Source of the DNA: Roseobacter sp.
Lineage (GTDB): Bacteria > Pseudomonadota > Alphaproteobacteria > Rhodobacterales > Rhodobacteraceae
Length of the DNA stretch: 35,476 nucleotides
Assembly (NCBI GenBank): GCA_011050655.1
Contig: DRFG01000172.1
Location: forward strand, 1 to 35,476
Direction: 5' to 3'
Shown: piece after piece, positions 9,023-16,367 of the stretch
How positions within the stretch are numbered: position 1 is the stretch's first letter
Layout: every line of letters starts with the position of its first letter
Notes under the pieces: model-generated
Seen by the model: the letters and a program-made list of their open reading frames with translations, nothing else
What the model was told of the DNA's origin: nothing
Databases searched by the model: none
Translations under genes and position numbers: made by a program

Positions 9023-9122
9023 CTTTCACTCATACTGTGGGACTGTGGTAAGGGAAAGACCCGCTTGCCTTGTGATGACAGCAATACTTCAACCCAGCCG
9101 TGCCGAAACCGGAGATTTCAAC

Positions 9123-9995
9123 ATGACAGCCCATTGGTCCGAAACCATTGACCTTAACGGCAAGCCCTTTTGCGTCCACCATTGGGGCGATAAAAAAGCA
9201 CCAAGGTTATTAATGCTGCATGGTTTCCCGGAGCATTCGGGCGCATGGGCCGAACTTGCGCCCTTATTAGCTGAACGGTTCCACTGCATTGCCCCCGACC
9301 AACGCGGATACGGCCAAAGCTGGCGGCCCTCCGAGGTTGAACACTATAAAACGTCACAATTGGTGTCGGATATGGTGGCCCTTATCGGGGACGCGCCAGT
9401 TGTCGTGTTGGGCCACGACTGGGGGGCATCCGTAGCATATGCCCTGACCATCGGTCGGCCAGATCTTGTGTCAAAGCTTATCATCATGAACGGCGTCCAT
9501 CCTGCGCCGTTCCAGCGCGAACTTGCCAAGGGCGGTCCGCAGACCGATGCCTCGCAATACATCCACTTTCTGCGACGCGAGGGGTCCGAAGACATCCTTG
9601 CCGCGGATGATTTTGCAAAGTTGATGGGATTGTTCTCTGCACATATGAATATGAGCTGGCTGCACGGCGACACCTTGGCTGGTTACAAGGCTGCATGGCG
9701 GGATGCGGCAGGGCTGCGCGGGATGATTAACTGGTACCGAGCATCGCCTCTCAAACTTGGGGGGCCGGGCGAACCTATAGAAAACGCACTGACATTTGAC
9801 CCTGAGCGGCTGCAAATCCGCTGCCCACATCTGTTGATCTGGGGCAAGGACGACACCGCGCTTTTGCCTGAGGCCACCAAAGGGCTCGAAGACTATGCCC
9901 CAGACCTGACCCGTGTGTCGATCGACGGTGCCGACCATTGGTTGCATCATCAAAAGCCAAATGAAATTGCGAATGCGATTCTTAAGTGGCTTTAG
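9123..9995 (+). CDS. Alpha/beta hydrolase with Asp nucleophile (epoxide-hydrolase-like)
   Basis: A 290-residue alpha/beta hydrolase. The oxyanion-hole motif HGFPEHS is at residues 33-39, PDQRGYGQS at 58-66, and the nucleophile elbow GHDWGA places Asp99 at the catalytic position. Asp rather than Ser points to the epoxide hydrolase / haloalkane dehalogenase branch, and HGFPE plus RGYGxS favours epoxide hydrolase. The likely general-base His is in DHWLHHQ near the C-terminus. The start is ATG 9123, with GGAGAT 7 bases upstream; the frame stays open further upstream, but only across the start of the divergent MATE gene. The substrate is unknown. Confidence 0.85.
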   Translation: MTAHWSETIDLNGKPFCVHHWGDKKAPRLLMLHGFPEHSGAWAELAPLLAERFHCIAPDQRGYGQSWRPSEVEHYKTSQLVSDMVALIGDAPVVVLGHDWGASVAYALTIGRPDLVSKLIIMNGVHPAPFQRELAKGGPQTDASQYIHFLRREGSEDILAADDFAKLMGLFSAHMNMSWLHGDTLAGYKAAWRDAAGLRGMINWYRASPLKLGGPGEPIENALTFDPERLQIRCPHLLIWGKDDTALLPEATKGLEDYAPDLTRVSIDGADHWLHHQKPNEIANAILKWL

Positions 9996-10167
9996 GAAAG
10001 ACCGTCGCCTCTTAGATCAAGACACGGACCTTCGAGCAGCAAAGCCGTGAGCCGATGTCACAATGCCCGCAAACTCCGGTTTTTGCAATTCCATCCACCC
10101 TTCCCCCGCCGCTGACGGTCTGGCATAGTGGCACCCTAACAAAAGCAATAGACAGGCAGGCCTCTTA

Positions 10168-12129
10168 ATGTCCGATCTTCTTTCCAATGCGCAGCCCAAG
10201 GCCAAAGAATATGACGCCTCGTCGATCCAAATCCTTGAGGATATGGAACACGTACGCCTGCGGCCCGGCATGTATATCGGCGGCAAGGACGACCGCGCCC
10301 TGCACCATATGGTCGCTGAAATCATTGACAACTCTATGGATGAAGCTGTTGCAGGCCACGCCACCTGGATCGAACTTGAGCTGCATGAAAACGGCCATGT
10401 CACCGTGCGTGACAACGGGCGCGGCATCCCTACTGATCCGCACCCAAAAGACCCCAGCAAATCCGCGCTCGAGATCATTTTTTGCACGCTGAACGCCGGT
10501 GGCAAGTTCTCGGGCGATTCCTATGAGACGTCGGGCGGTTTGCACGGTGTGGGCTCATCAGTCGTGAACGCGCTGTCTGACCACCTGCGCGTTGAGGTCG
10601 CCCGCAACCGCGAACTGTACGCGATGGAGTTTTCGCGCGGCATTCCGCAAGGCAAGCTTGAGAAGATCGGCGCGGCCCCGAACCGGCGCGGCACGGCTGT
10701 GACCTTTCACCCTGACCCCGATATCTTTGGCGCGTTGACCCTGAAACCTGCCCGCTTGTTCGCAATGGCGCGGTCCAAGGCGTATCTGTTTTCCGGTGTC
10801 GAAATTCGCTGGAAGACATCGCAAAAAGACGGCGACACCCCGCAAGAGGCAACGTTCCATTTTCCCGGCGGCCTGTCCGACTATCTGAACGAAACGCTGA
10901 AAGGGTCGACCACATATGCCGAAGCCCCCTTTGGCGGCACGGTCGACTTCCGCGAGAAGTTCAACGCGCCCGGCAAGGTCGAATGGTCGATCAACTGGAC
11001 CCCGTCGCGGGACGGGTTCATCCAGTCGTACTGTAACACCATCCCCACCCCCGAAGGCGGCACCCACGAGGCCGGTTTTTGGTCCGCAATACTGAAGGGC
11101 GTCAAAGCGTATGGCGAGCTTGTCGGCAACAAAAAGGCCGGCACTATCACCCGCGACGATCTGATCACGGGGGGCTGTGCGCTGGTATCCTGCTTTATCC
11201 GCGAACCGGAATTCGTCGGCCAGACCAAAGACCGGCTGGCCACGGTAGATGCGCAGCGCATGGTTGAAAACGCCGTGCGTGACCACTTTGACAACTGGCT
11301 GGCGGCGGATACCAAAAGCGCAGGCGCGATCCTTGATTTTCTGGTGCTGCGCGCTGAAGAACGCCTGCGCCGCCGTCAGGAAAAGGAAACTGCCCGCAAG
11401 ACGGCTACCAAGAAACTGCGCCTGCCCGGCAAGCTGACCGACTGTACGTCGAAAACCCGCGAAGGCACCGAGCTGTTCATCGTGGAGGGCGACTCGGCTG
11501 GTGGATCGGGCAAGGGTGCCCGCAACCGCGTGAACCAAGCGCTGCTGCCGCTGAAGGGCAAGATCCTGAACGTGCTCGGCGCGGCATCAGGCAAGCTGAA
11601 CACCAATGCCGAGATCAACGATCTGTGCGAAGCGTTGGGTGTGGGCATGGGCAGCAAGTTCGTGCTGGACGACCTGCGCTATGACAAGATCATCATCATG
11701 ACCGATGCGGATGTCGACGGCGCGCACATCGCGGCGCTGTTGATGACGTTTTTTTATACGCAGATGCGGCCGATGATCGACGCGGGGCATTTATACCTCG
11801 CCTGCCCGCCGCTCTATCGCCTGACCCAAGGGGCGAAACGCGTCTATGTATCTGACGACGCGGAAAAGGATATGTGGCTGGAAAAAGGTTTGGGCGGCAA
11901 AGGCAAAATCGACTTACAACGATTTAAGGGTCTGGGCGAAATGGACGCGAAAGACCTGAAAGAAACCACCATGGACCCGACCTCGCGCAAACTGATCCGC
12001 GTCACCGTGCAAGAAGATATACCCGGTGAAACCAGCGATCTGGTGGAGCGCCTGATGGGGAAGAAGCCGGAACTGCGGTACCAGTACATTCAAGAGAACG
12101 CCCAGTTCGTTGAGGAGTTGGATGTTTGA
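10168..12129 (+). CDS. parE: DNA topoisomerase IV subunit B
   Basis: A 653-residue type IIA topoisomerase ATPase subunit that, with ParC, decatenates daughter chromosomes. The GHKL ATPase motifs are intact: EIIDNSMDEA, DNGRGIPTDPHP, and GGLHGVGSSVVN (about residues 126-137). The TOPRIM part has EGDSAGGSGKGA and DADVDGAHIAALL for metal binding, followed by the QRFKGLGEMD block at the C-terminal end. Its length (about 650 rather than 800 residues) fits ParE better than GyrB. A weak AGGCAGG site precedes the ATG. The mrr-type gene begins inside its last codons, so an accessory gene may now share its transcript. Confidence 0.93.
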   Translation: MSDLLSNAQPKAKEYDASSIQILEDMEHVRLRPGMYIGGKDDRALHHMVAEIIDNSMDEAVAGHATWIELELHENGHVTVRDNGRGIPTDPHPKDPSKSALEIIFCTLNAGGKFSGDSYETSGGLHGVGSSVVNALSDHLRVEVARNRELYAMEFSRGIPQGKLEKIGAAPNRRGTAVTFHPDPDIFGALTLKPARLFAMARSKAYLFSGVEIRWKTSQKDGDTPQEATFHFPGGLSDYLNETLKGSTTYAEAPFGGTVDFREKFNAPGKVEWSINWTPSRDGFIQSYCNTIPTPEGGTHEAGFWSAILKGVKAYGELVGNKKAGTITRDDLITGGCALVSCFIREPEFVGQTKDRLATVDAQRMVENAVRDHFDNWLAADTKSAGAILDFLVLRAEERLRRRQEKETARKTATKKLRLPGKLTDCTSKTREGTELFIVEGDSAGGSGKGARNRVNQALLPLKGKILNVLGAASGKLNTNAEINDLCEALGVGMGSKFVLDDLRYDKIIIMTDADVDGAHIAALLMTFFYTQMRPMIDAGHLYLACPPLYRLTQGAKRVYVSDDAEKDMWLEKGLGGKGKIDLQRFKGLGEMDAKDLKETTMDPTSRKLIRVTVQEDIPGETSDLVERLMGKKPELRYQYIQENAQFVEELDV

Positions 12130-13051
12130 CCCAAAGGATGACATCCCCACCTATCAAAAACTGATGCGACCGGTTTTGGTATCTGCGGAAAGTGGTCCCC
12201 GAAAAATCTCGGAAGTCGTGGAGGAAATCTCCGAAGCATTAAAATTGTCGAGCGAGCAAAAAGAGCTTTTGCTTCCTAGTGGTAAGCAGACCGTAATAGC
12301 TAATCGAATACATTGGGCGAGGTCGTATTTAAAACAAGCCGGTCTCGTAAAAAACACTCAGCGAGGATGGTTCGAATTAACTGAAACTGGATTGGTGGCG
12401 CTCAAAGATATCACAAACGAGATAAACGTTAAGTATCTAGAGAAGTATGAGGCATTCCAAGAGTTTCGTCAGCGATCGAACAAAACGGATGAAATGGAAA
12501 TAGTCGATCCTATTTCCGATAAAGATGAAACGCCGGATGAACAGATTGAGATTGCCTTAAATCGCTGGAATAAGACACTTTCAACCAACTTATTAAAAGC
12601 TACACAAGAAGCCTCTCCTGTCTTTTTTGAGCACCTTATTGTAGAGTTGTTAATTGGTATGGGATACGGTGGTTCATCAGAAAATGCCGGTCGTGCACTT
12701 GGAAGGTCGGGTGACAACGGAGTAGATGGTGTGATCGACCAAGATCCCCTTGGCGTTGACCAAATTTATATTCAAGCAAAGCGATATGCATCTGAAAATG
12801 TCGTGGGGTCAGGTGACATAAGGGATTTCTTTGGAGCATTAAGTATTCACAAAGCTACCAAAGGGATATTCGTAACCACTTCAAAGTTCTCGGCTGCCGC
12901 TAAGGATACGACAAAAGCTTTAGGAGGCCGAATTGTACTGATTGATGGTGAACGACTTGCAAATTTGATGATCACTTATGGAGTTGGGTGCCGCGAGAAA
13001 TCAATCGTCAGACTTATGGAGTTGGACGAAACATTCTTTGACGAAGTTTGA
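12122..13051 (+). CDS. mrr: Mrr-type restriction endonuclease (type IV restriction)
   Basis: A 309-residue protein, close to E. coli Mrr (304). Residues about 5-95 form the Mrr N-terminal winged-helix domain (IPTYQKLMRPVL ... WARSYLKQAGLV). After a charged linker, residues about 165-300 are the Mrr catalytic domain of the PD-(D/E)xK superfamily: FFEHLIVELLIGMGY, then GDNGVDGVID with catalytic Asp202, then IYIQAKRY giving Gln218-x-Lys220. Mrr proteins cut modified foreign DNA. The ATG lies within the last eight bases of parE and has GAGGAG just upstream inside parE. Hand counts give 26/60 GC (12241-12300) and 24/60 (12421-12480) against 40/60 in parE (11461-11520), which indicates recent acquisition. 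Confidence 0.88.
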   Translation: MFDPKDDIPTYQKLMRPVLVSAESGPRKISEVVEEISEALKLSSEQKELLLPSGKQTVIANRIHWARSYLKQAGLVKNTQRGWFELTETGLVALKDITNEINVKYLEKYEAFQEFRQRSNKTDEMEIVDPISDKDETPDEQIEIALNRWNKTLSTNLLKATQEASPVFFEHLIVELLIGMGYGGSSENAGRALGRSGDNGVDGVIDQDPLGVDQIYIQAKRYASENVVGSGDIRDFFGALSIHKATKGIFVTTSKFSAAAKDTTKALGGRIVLIDGERLANLMITYGVGCREKSIVRLMELDETFFDEV

Positions 13052-13423
13052 ACCGTGAGAAATGTGAAATAGCGCCAATCGGCCCGATACACCGTTTTCG
13101 GTGAGTACCTCTCTGTGTCGATGCACCCCTACAATGTAATCATATCCAACTCAATTTTTTCAATACAGCTTCCGTTGGGAGATCGGGCGCAACCCTACCT
13201 TTGCGCTTGATATGTTATGTCACCGTGGTGGGTTGTCACCCACCCTACGCATGCCTCTTGCCAAAGCGCCTCAATACCCCCACTTTACAGCTACAGACTG
13301 GCGCGGAACATTCGCGCGGCCTGTTGCCTCACTGGAAACGTAGCGCCGCAAGCGTCCCGCCCCCCTGAGCATCGACCCGATGGGCGACCGCCGTTCGGGA
13401 ACCTCATGTGAAGGAATGACCCC
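13052..13423 (+). other. 372-base non-coding stretch between mrr and a small lysine-rich gene
   Basis: I find no convincing gene here. It holds a small hairpin soon after mrr (CACCG-TTTT-CGGTG, 13091-13104), an AT-rich patch around 13130-13165, and the first palindromic repeat element (13227-13250). The 13281-13410 part reads as GC-rich sequence without a good start and ribosome site on either strand until the small gene at 13424. It may be the 3' scar of the mrr insertion plus the promoter of the small gene. Confidence 0.5.
13227..13250. repeat. Palindromic REP-like element, copy A
   Basis: GGTGGGT (13227-13233) pairs with ACCCACC (13238-13244) around a four-base TGTC loop. The right side continues as CACCCACCCTACGC (13237-13250), which is the exact reverse complement of GCGTAGGGTGGGTG at 13590-13603. 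Short GTAGGGTGGGT palindromes of this kind recur in many bacterial genomes as REP-like elements, from memory. Confidence 0.6.
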
Positions 13424-13552
13424 ATGTCCAAGGAAAAGAACAAGGGTAATAAAGAAATTAAGAAACCCAAAAAGGAAAAGGTCAAAGTGCTGGCCACTGC
13501 GAATAGCGGTGCAAAGGACGGCACGGTGATTGCAGGTAAAAAGCTTAAGTAA
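13424..13552 (+). CDS. Small lysine-rich conserved protein (42 aa)
   Basis: A 42-residue protein from ATG 13424 to TAA 13550-13552, with AAGGA 8 bases upstream of the start. The N-terminal half is almost entirely Lys, Glu and Asn (MSKEKNKGNKEIKKPKKEK), followed by VKVLATANSGAKDG and a basic tail ending in KKLK. I recall similar small proteins with a KSNKE-KKPKKEK start across proteobacteria, always unannotated. The good ribosome site, codon use and remembered conservation make it a probable real gene despite its size. The charge pattern suggests an intrinsically disordered, nucleic-acid- or ribosome-binding peptide, but that is inference. It sits between two inverted copies of a REP-like element. 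Confidence 0.7.
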   Translation: MSKEKNKGNKEIKKPKKEKVKVLATANSGAKDGTVIAGKKLK

Positions 13553-13575
13553 CCAGCCATTCTTGGGTTGAACAT

Positions 13576-13608
13576 CCACCCTATTTTCAGCGTAGGGTGG
13601 GTGATCAC
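13576..13608. repeat. Palindromic REP-like element, copy B
   Basis: CCACCCTA (13576-13583) pairs with TAGGGTGG (13593-13600) across a nine-base loop, and GCGTAGGGTGGGTG (13590-13603) is the exact reverse complement of part of copy A. It ends in the perfect palindrome GTGATCAC (13601-13608). It lies 24 bases after the small lysine-rich gene and just ahead of the thioesterase gene, so it could also end transcription, but there is no T-tract. Confidence 0.6.
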
Positions 13609-13641
13609 ACACGCGCCTTTCCCAAGCACCGGACCCTATTC

Positions 13642-14043
13642 ATGACTCCAGAAACCGCTCAAACCGTGTTGACTGAACATTTCGCACCTTGGGTCATGGC
13701 GCTCGATCCGACAGTTACCGAAATTGGCGTCGATAGAACCACGCTGACCATCCCTATCACTGACCAGATCATCCGCACGGGCGGGATCGTGTCGGGTCAG
13801 ACGATGACGGCGCTTGCCGATACGGCGATGGTGCTGGCGTGTATGGGGCATCTGAAAACCTTGCTTGCGATCGGGACCGTGACACTGGATACGCAATTCT
13901 TGCGCCCCGCGACCGGAACATCTATCCGCGCCGAGGCCGAAGTAACCCGCGCGGGCCGCACCATGATTTTCGCTCGCTGCACGTTGATCGCGGAACCTTC
14001 GGGCAAGCCGGTCGCCATGGCAACTGCGACCTTTGCGCGGTAA
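13642..14043 (+). CDS. PaaI-family hotdog-fold thioesterase
   Basis: A 133-residue single hotdog-domain protein. GIVSGQTMTALADTAMVLA corresponds to the hotdog helix with the active-site Asp of the PaaI/4HBT-like group, and TVTLDTQFLRPATGTSIRAEAEVTRAGRTMIFARCTL is the family's beta-sheet half. It likely hydrolyses acyl- or aryl-CoA thioesters in the cytosol. ATG 13642 begins the conserved domain; the frame is open upstream to a GTG at 13597, but that lies inside the repeat element, so I do not use it. No strong ribosome site is visible. Confidence 0.82.
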   Translation: MTPETAQTVLTEHFAPWVMALDPTVTEIGVDRTTLTIPITDQIIRTGGIVSGQTMTALADTAMVLACMGHLKTLLAIGTVTLDTQFLRPATGTSIRAEAEVTRAGRTMIFARCTLIAEPSGKPVAMATATFAR

Positions 14044-14090
14044 CGCGGAATTTGCTTGAATGGCGCTAGCGATTCACTCAACGTGGTCGC

Positions 14091-14771
14091 ATGATCCGCA
14101 CCCTCACCCTATTGCTGCTTCTCGCCTCTTGTGGGCGTCCGTTGACCGAGAATGAGCAGGCATTTGCCCGTACCATCATGGGCGAAACTTTGAACGTACG
14201 CCAAGCACGGCTACATGACGGGGCCCCCAGCAAGGCAGTCACCATGACCCGTCAGGCGCGCCCGCGCACCACGTGTCGCGAACGTATCTTGCCACCCGAA
14301 AAGGTGGGCGAAGTTATCACCACCAAGCCTGCCGCCATTGCGCTGTGGAATACGGTGCTGTTCGATAAGGATTGGTATCTGGACGACTATTTGCCGGACT
14401 ATCCCGACCGGATCGGGTTGATCGCCGCGATGATATTCAGCCACGAGCTGACCCATGTGTGGCAGTGGCAAAACCGCGCGACCACCGGCTATACCCCCTT
14501 GCGCGCTGCATTTGAGCACAGCGGCGGGGTTGATCCCTATCTGTTCGATCTCGACTCTGACCCAAAGTTCAGCGATTTCGCCTATGAACAACAAGGCTCC
14601 ATTGTCGAAGAATTCGTATGTTGTCGCGCACTTGCGCCGCAAGCGCCTCGCACCCAGCGTCTGCACGCCCTCATCAGTCAAGTCATGCCCGTGGCCGAGC
14701 TGCCGCAAAACCGCGCATACGAGGTAGAAATGCCTTGGAATGGTGTTGATCTAAACGGCATCTGTGGGTGA
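14091..14771 (+). CDS. Putative lipoprotein with zinc-protease-like HExxH motif
   Basis: A 226-residue protein with a lipoprotein signal sequence: LLLLLASC places the acylated cysteine at residue 14. A gluzincin-type motif HELTH is at His118-Glu119-His122 within IFSHELTHVWQWQ. A downstream helix, AYEQQGSIVEEFVCC (about 165-179), supplies Glu residues that could be the third zinc ligand (Glu166 or Glu173/174). The layout resembles small secreted metallopeptidases such as the DUF4157 group. It would sit on the periplasmic side of a membrane. The family name and substrate are unknown, and activity is predicted only from the motif. Confidence 0.7.
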   Translation: MIRTLTLLLLLASCGRPLTENEQAFARTIMGETLNVRQARLHDGAPSKAVTMTRQARPRTTCRERILPPEKVGEVITTKPAAIALWNTVLFDKDWYLDDYLPDYPDRIGLIAAMIFSHELTHVWQWQNRATTGYTPLRAAFEHSGGVDPYLFDLDSDPKFSDFAYEQQGSIVEEFVCCRALAPQAPRTQRLHALISQVMPVAELPQNRAYEVEMPWNGVDLNGICG

Positions 14772-14888
14772 AGACCCAATAAGCCGCGCTTGGGCGAAAC
14801 GTGCTTAAGGCAATGCGCGCATCACCCCGAGTGTGGCAGGGGCCGCGATATGGATCTCTAGCGTAAAGTGATGCGCACGCACCGCCAA

Positions 14889-15557
14889 TCAGCCACCATC
14901 GTGCAGCGGATTCGCCAGAACGAAGGAGATGACATCGTCGTTCAGCGGGCTATCGACTCCGGGCAAGGTGATCGTCAGGCCGGTGCTCAGTGATACTTTC
15001 AGCGACCCTTCCGAGACGGTTTGATGCGAGACGGACGTGTTCTTGTCATAGGTTTCAACAACCAGCGCATCTTGTTCGGAATTATAATCTTCGATCGTGA
15101 CGTTACCTTGCGCATCTGCTGTCGCAATGAAGGTATCTGCGCCTTCGCCACCCACACCCGTGTCGTCCGAGCCAAGGTACAAAACGTCGTCGCCTGCTTC
15201 TCCGAATAGCTGATCGGGCATGCCGTCATCACCGGTGCCATCCGCACTGCCTGAAAGTACGTCGTTTCCGTCGCCGCCCTGGATCGCGTCAGCACCCGAA
15301 CTACCGTTCAGGATGTCATCATCTTCGCTTCCCGAAACTAAGTCACTGTCGCTCAGCCCCTCATTCAAACTCTCTGCCTCGGAATTTGGGTCAGGCTCTG
15401 ACAAAGCCGCGCCATTGCTGTCGACAAGCGGGTCTTCATCACCCACCCGCATGGCGTCATCTTCCGACGTGCCTGTATCGTCTTCCCCGTCAAACGGGTC
15501 AAACACTGCGACCATCGAACCAAAGGCTGCAAAAAGAAGTAATAAAAGTGGTGACAT
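14889..15557 (-). CDS. Small RTX/hemolysin-type calcium-binding repeat protein with N-terminal hydrophobic segment
   Basis: A 222-residue acidic protein. ATG 15557 has an AGGAT ribosome site 6 bases upstream and begins with a hydrophobic segment (MSPLLLLLFAAFGSMVAVF), either a signal anchor or a signal peptide lacking a positive N-region. Residues about 24-75 are almost all Asp, Glu, Ser and Gly. RTX nonapeptides follow (about 75-145): GSEDDDILNGSSGADAIQG, GGDGNDVLSG, GEAGDDVLYLG, GGEGADTFIA. The C-terminal part is beta-rich. Proteins like this recur in Rhodobacterales. They differ from classic RTX exoproteins, whose type I signal is C-terminal, and no type I secretion genes are nearby. Confidence 0.75.
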   Translation of the reverse strand: MSPLLLLLFAAFGSMVAVFDPFDGEDDTGTSEDDAMRVGDEDPLVDSNGAALSEPDPNSEAESLNEGLSDSDLVSGSEDDDILNGSSGADAIQGGDGNDVLSGSADGTGDDGMPDQLFGEAGDDVLYLGSDDTGVGGEGADTFIATADAQGNVTIEDYNSEQDALVVETYDKNTSVSHQTVSEGSLKVSLSTGLTITLPGVDSPLNDDVISFVLANPLHDGG

Positions 15558-15597
15558 ATCAATATCCTGTTCGGAATTGGTATGCCGATTCAGCATG

Positions 15598-15612
15598 TCA
15601 CCTTTTGGGTGA
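15598..15612. promoter_or_regulatory. Short inverted repeat upstream of the RTX-repeat gene
   Basis: TCACC-TTTTG-GGTGA lies 41-55 bases before the start of the RTX gene. It could be an operator or an mRNA leader hairpin; it is short enough to be chance. Confidence 0.2.
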
Positions 15613-15683
15613 AGCTGTGATATAAATAAGGCGTCAACCCTGCTTTTGTGTCACCATTGAGTGTTTTTCAACTACCAGTGGGC

Positions 15684-16367
15684 TCAAATGGTAACCAAGC
15701 GACCACTGTCCAACCTTATTTGCCGGTCCATGCGCGATGCCAGTTCAAGATTATGCGTGGCAATCACCGCAGACAGGCCCGTACCGCGCACCAGTGCCAT
15801 CAATGCGGCAAAGACCTGATCCGACGTCGCCGGGTCAAGGTTACCTGTAGGTTCATCGGCCAACAGCAATCTAGGCGCATTAGCAAGCGCCCGGCAAAAA
15901 GCCACCCGTTGCTGCTCCCCCCCCGACAAGGCTGCGGGACGGTGATCTGCGCGGTGGCCTATGCCGACCTCATCCAACAATGATCGCGCGCGGGTGCGTG
16001 CATCCGCTTGCGATACGCCGTTGGCAAGCTGGGGCAGAACGATATTCTCAAGTGCGGAAAATTCGGGCAGAAGATGGTGGAACTGGTAGATGAACCCGAC
16101 ATCGCGCCGCCGTACGCCGGTACGCTTGCGGTCAGATTCACCGGTCATGTCAGTACCGGCGATTTCAACCTTGCCGCTATCAGGCGTGTCCAACAGCCCA
16201 GCAATGTGCAGCAACGTGGATTTACCGGCACCCGACGGAGCGACCAGGGCCACGACCTCGCCCGGCGCGACCGTCAGGTCGATGCCGCGCAACACGTTTA
16301 CTTCATTCGGTAACCCGGGGTTATAGGCTTTGTCGATGCCAGAAAGGCGCAACACGGGATCATTCAT
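15684..16367 (-). CDS. lolD: Lipoprotein-releasing ABC transporter ATP-binding protein LolD
   Basis: A 227-residue ATPase of the MacB/LolD type, which powers release of outer-membrane lipoproteins from the inner membrane to the LolA chaperone. Walker A is [10 protein letters not shown] at 42-51, with Ala where most ABC proteins have Gly at the first position. The Q-loop is [17 protein letters not shown] with Gln95, the signature LSGGEQQR is at 147-154, Walker B LLLADEP is at 167-173, and the H-loop is in ATHNLEL. The [13 protein letters not shown] segment is typical of LolD. Its ATG overlaps the end of lolC by 8 bases, so the pair is coupled. Confidence 0.92.
   Translation of the reverse strand: MNDPVLRLSGIDKAYNPGLPNEVNVLRGIDLTVAPGEVVALVAPSGAGKSTLLHIAGLLDTPDSGKVEIAGTDMTGESDRKRTGVRRRDVGFIYQFHHLLPEFSALENIVLPQLANGVSQADARTRARSLLDEVGIGHRADHRPAALSGGEQQRVAFCRALANAPRLLLADEPTGNLDPATSDQVFAALMALVRGTGLSAVIATHNLELASRMDRQIRLDSGRLVTI

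Noticed and set aside
10558-11538. Long open frame antisense to parE (326 codons)
   Set aside because: Expected shadow of a GC-rich gene; the plus strand encodes an intact ParE and the antisense product matches nothing recognisable.
14817-14876. Inverted repeat GCGCATCAC / GTGATGCGC between convergent genes
   Set aside because: Nine bases with a 42-base spacer; could be chance, and no function follows from it.
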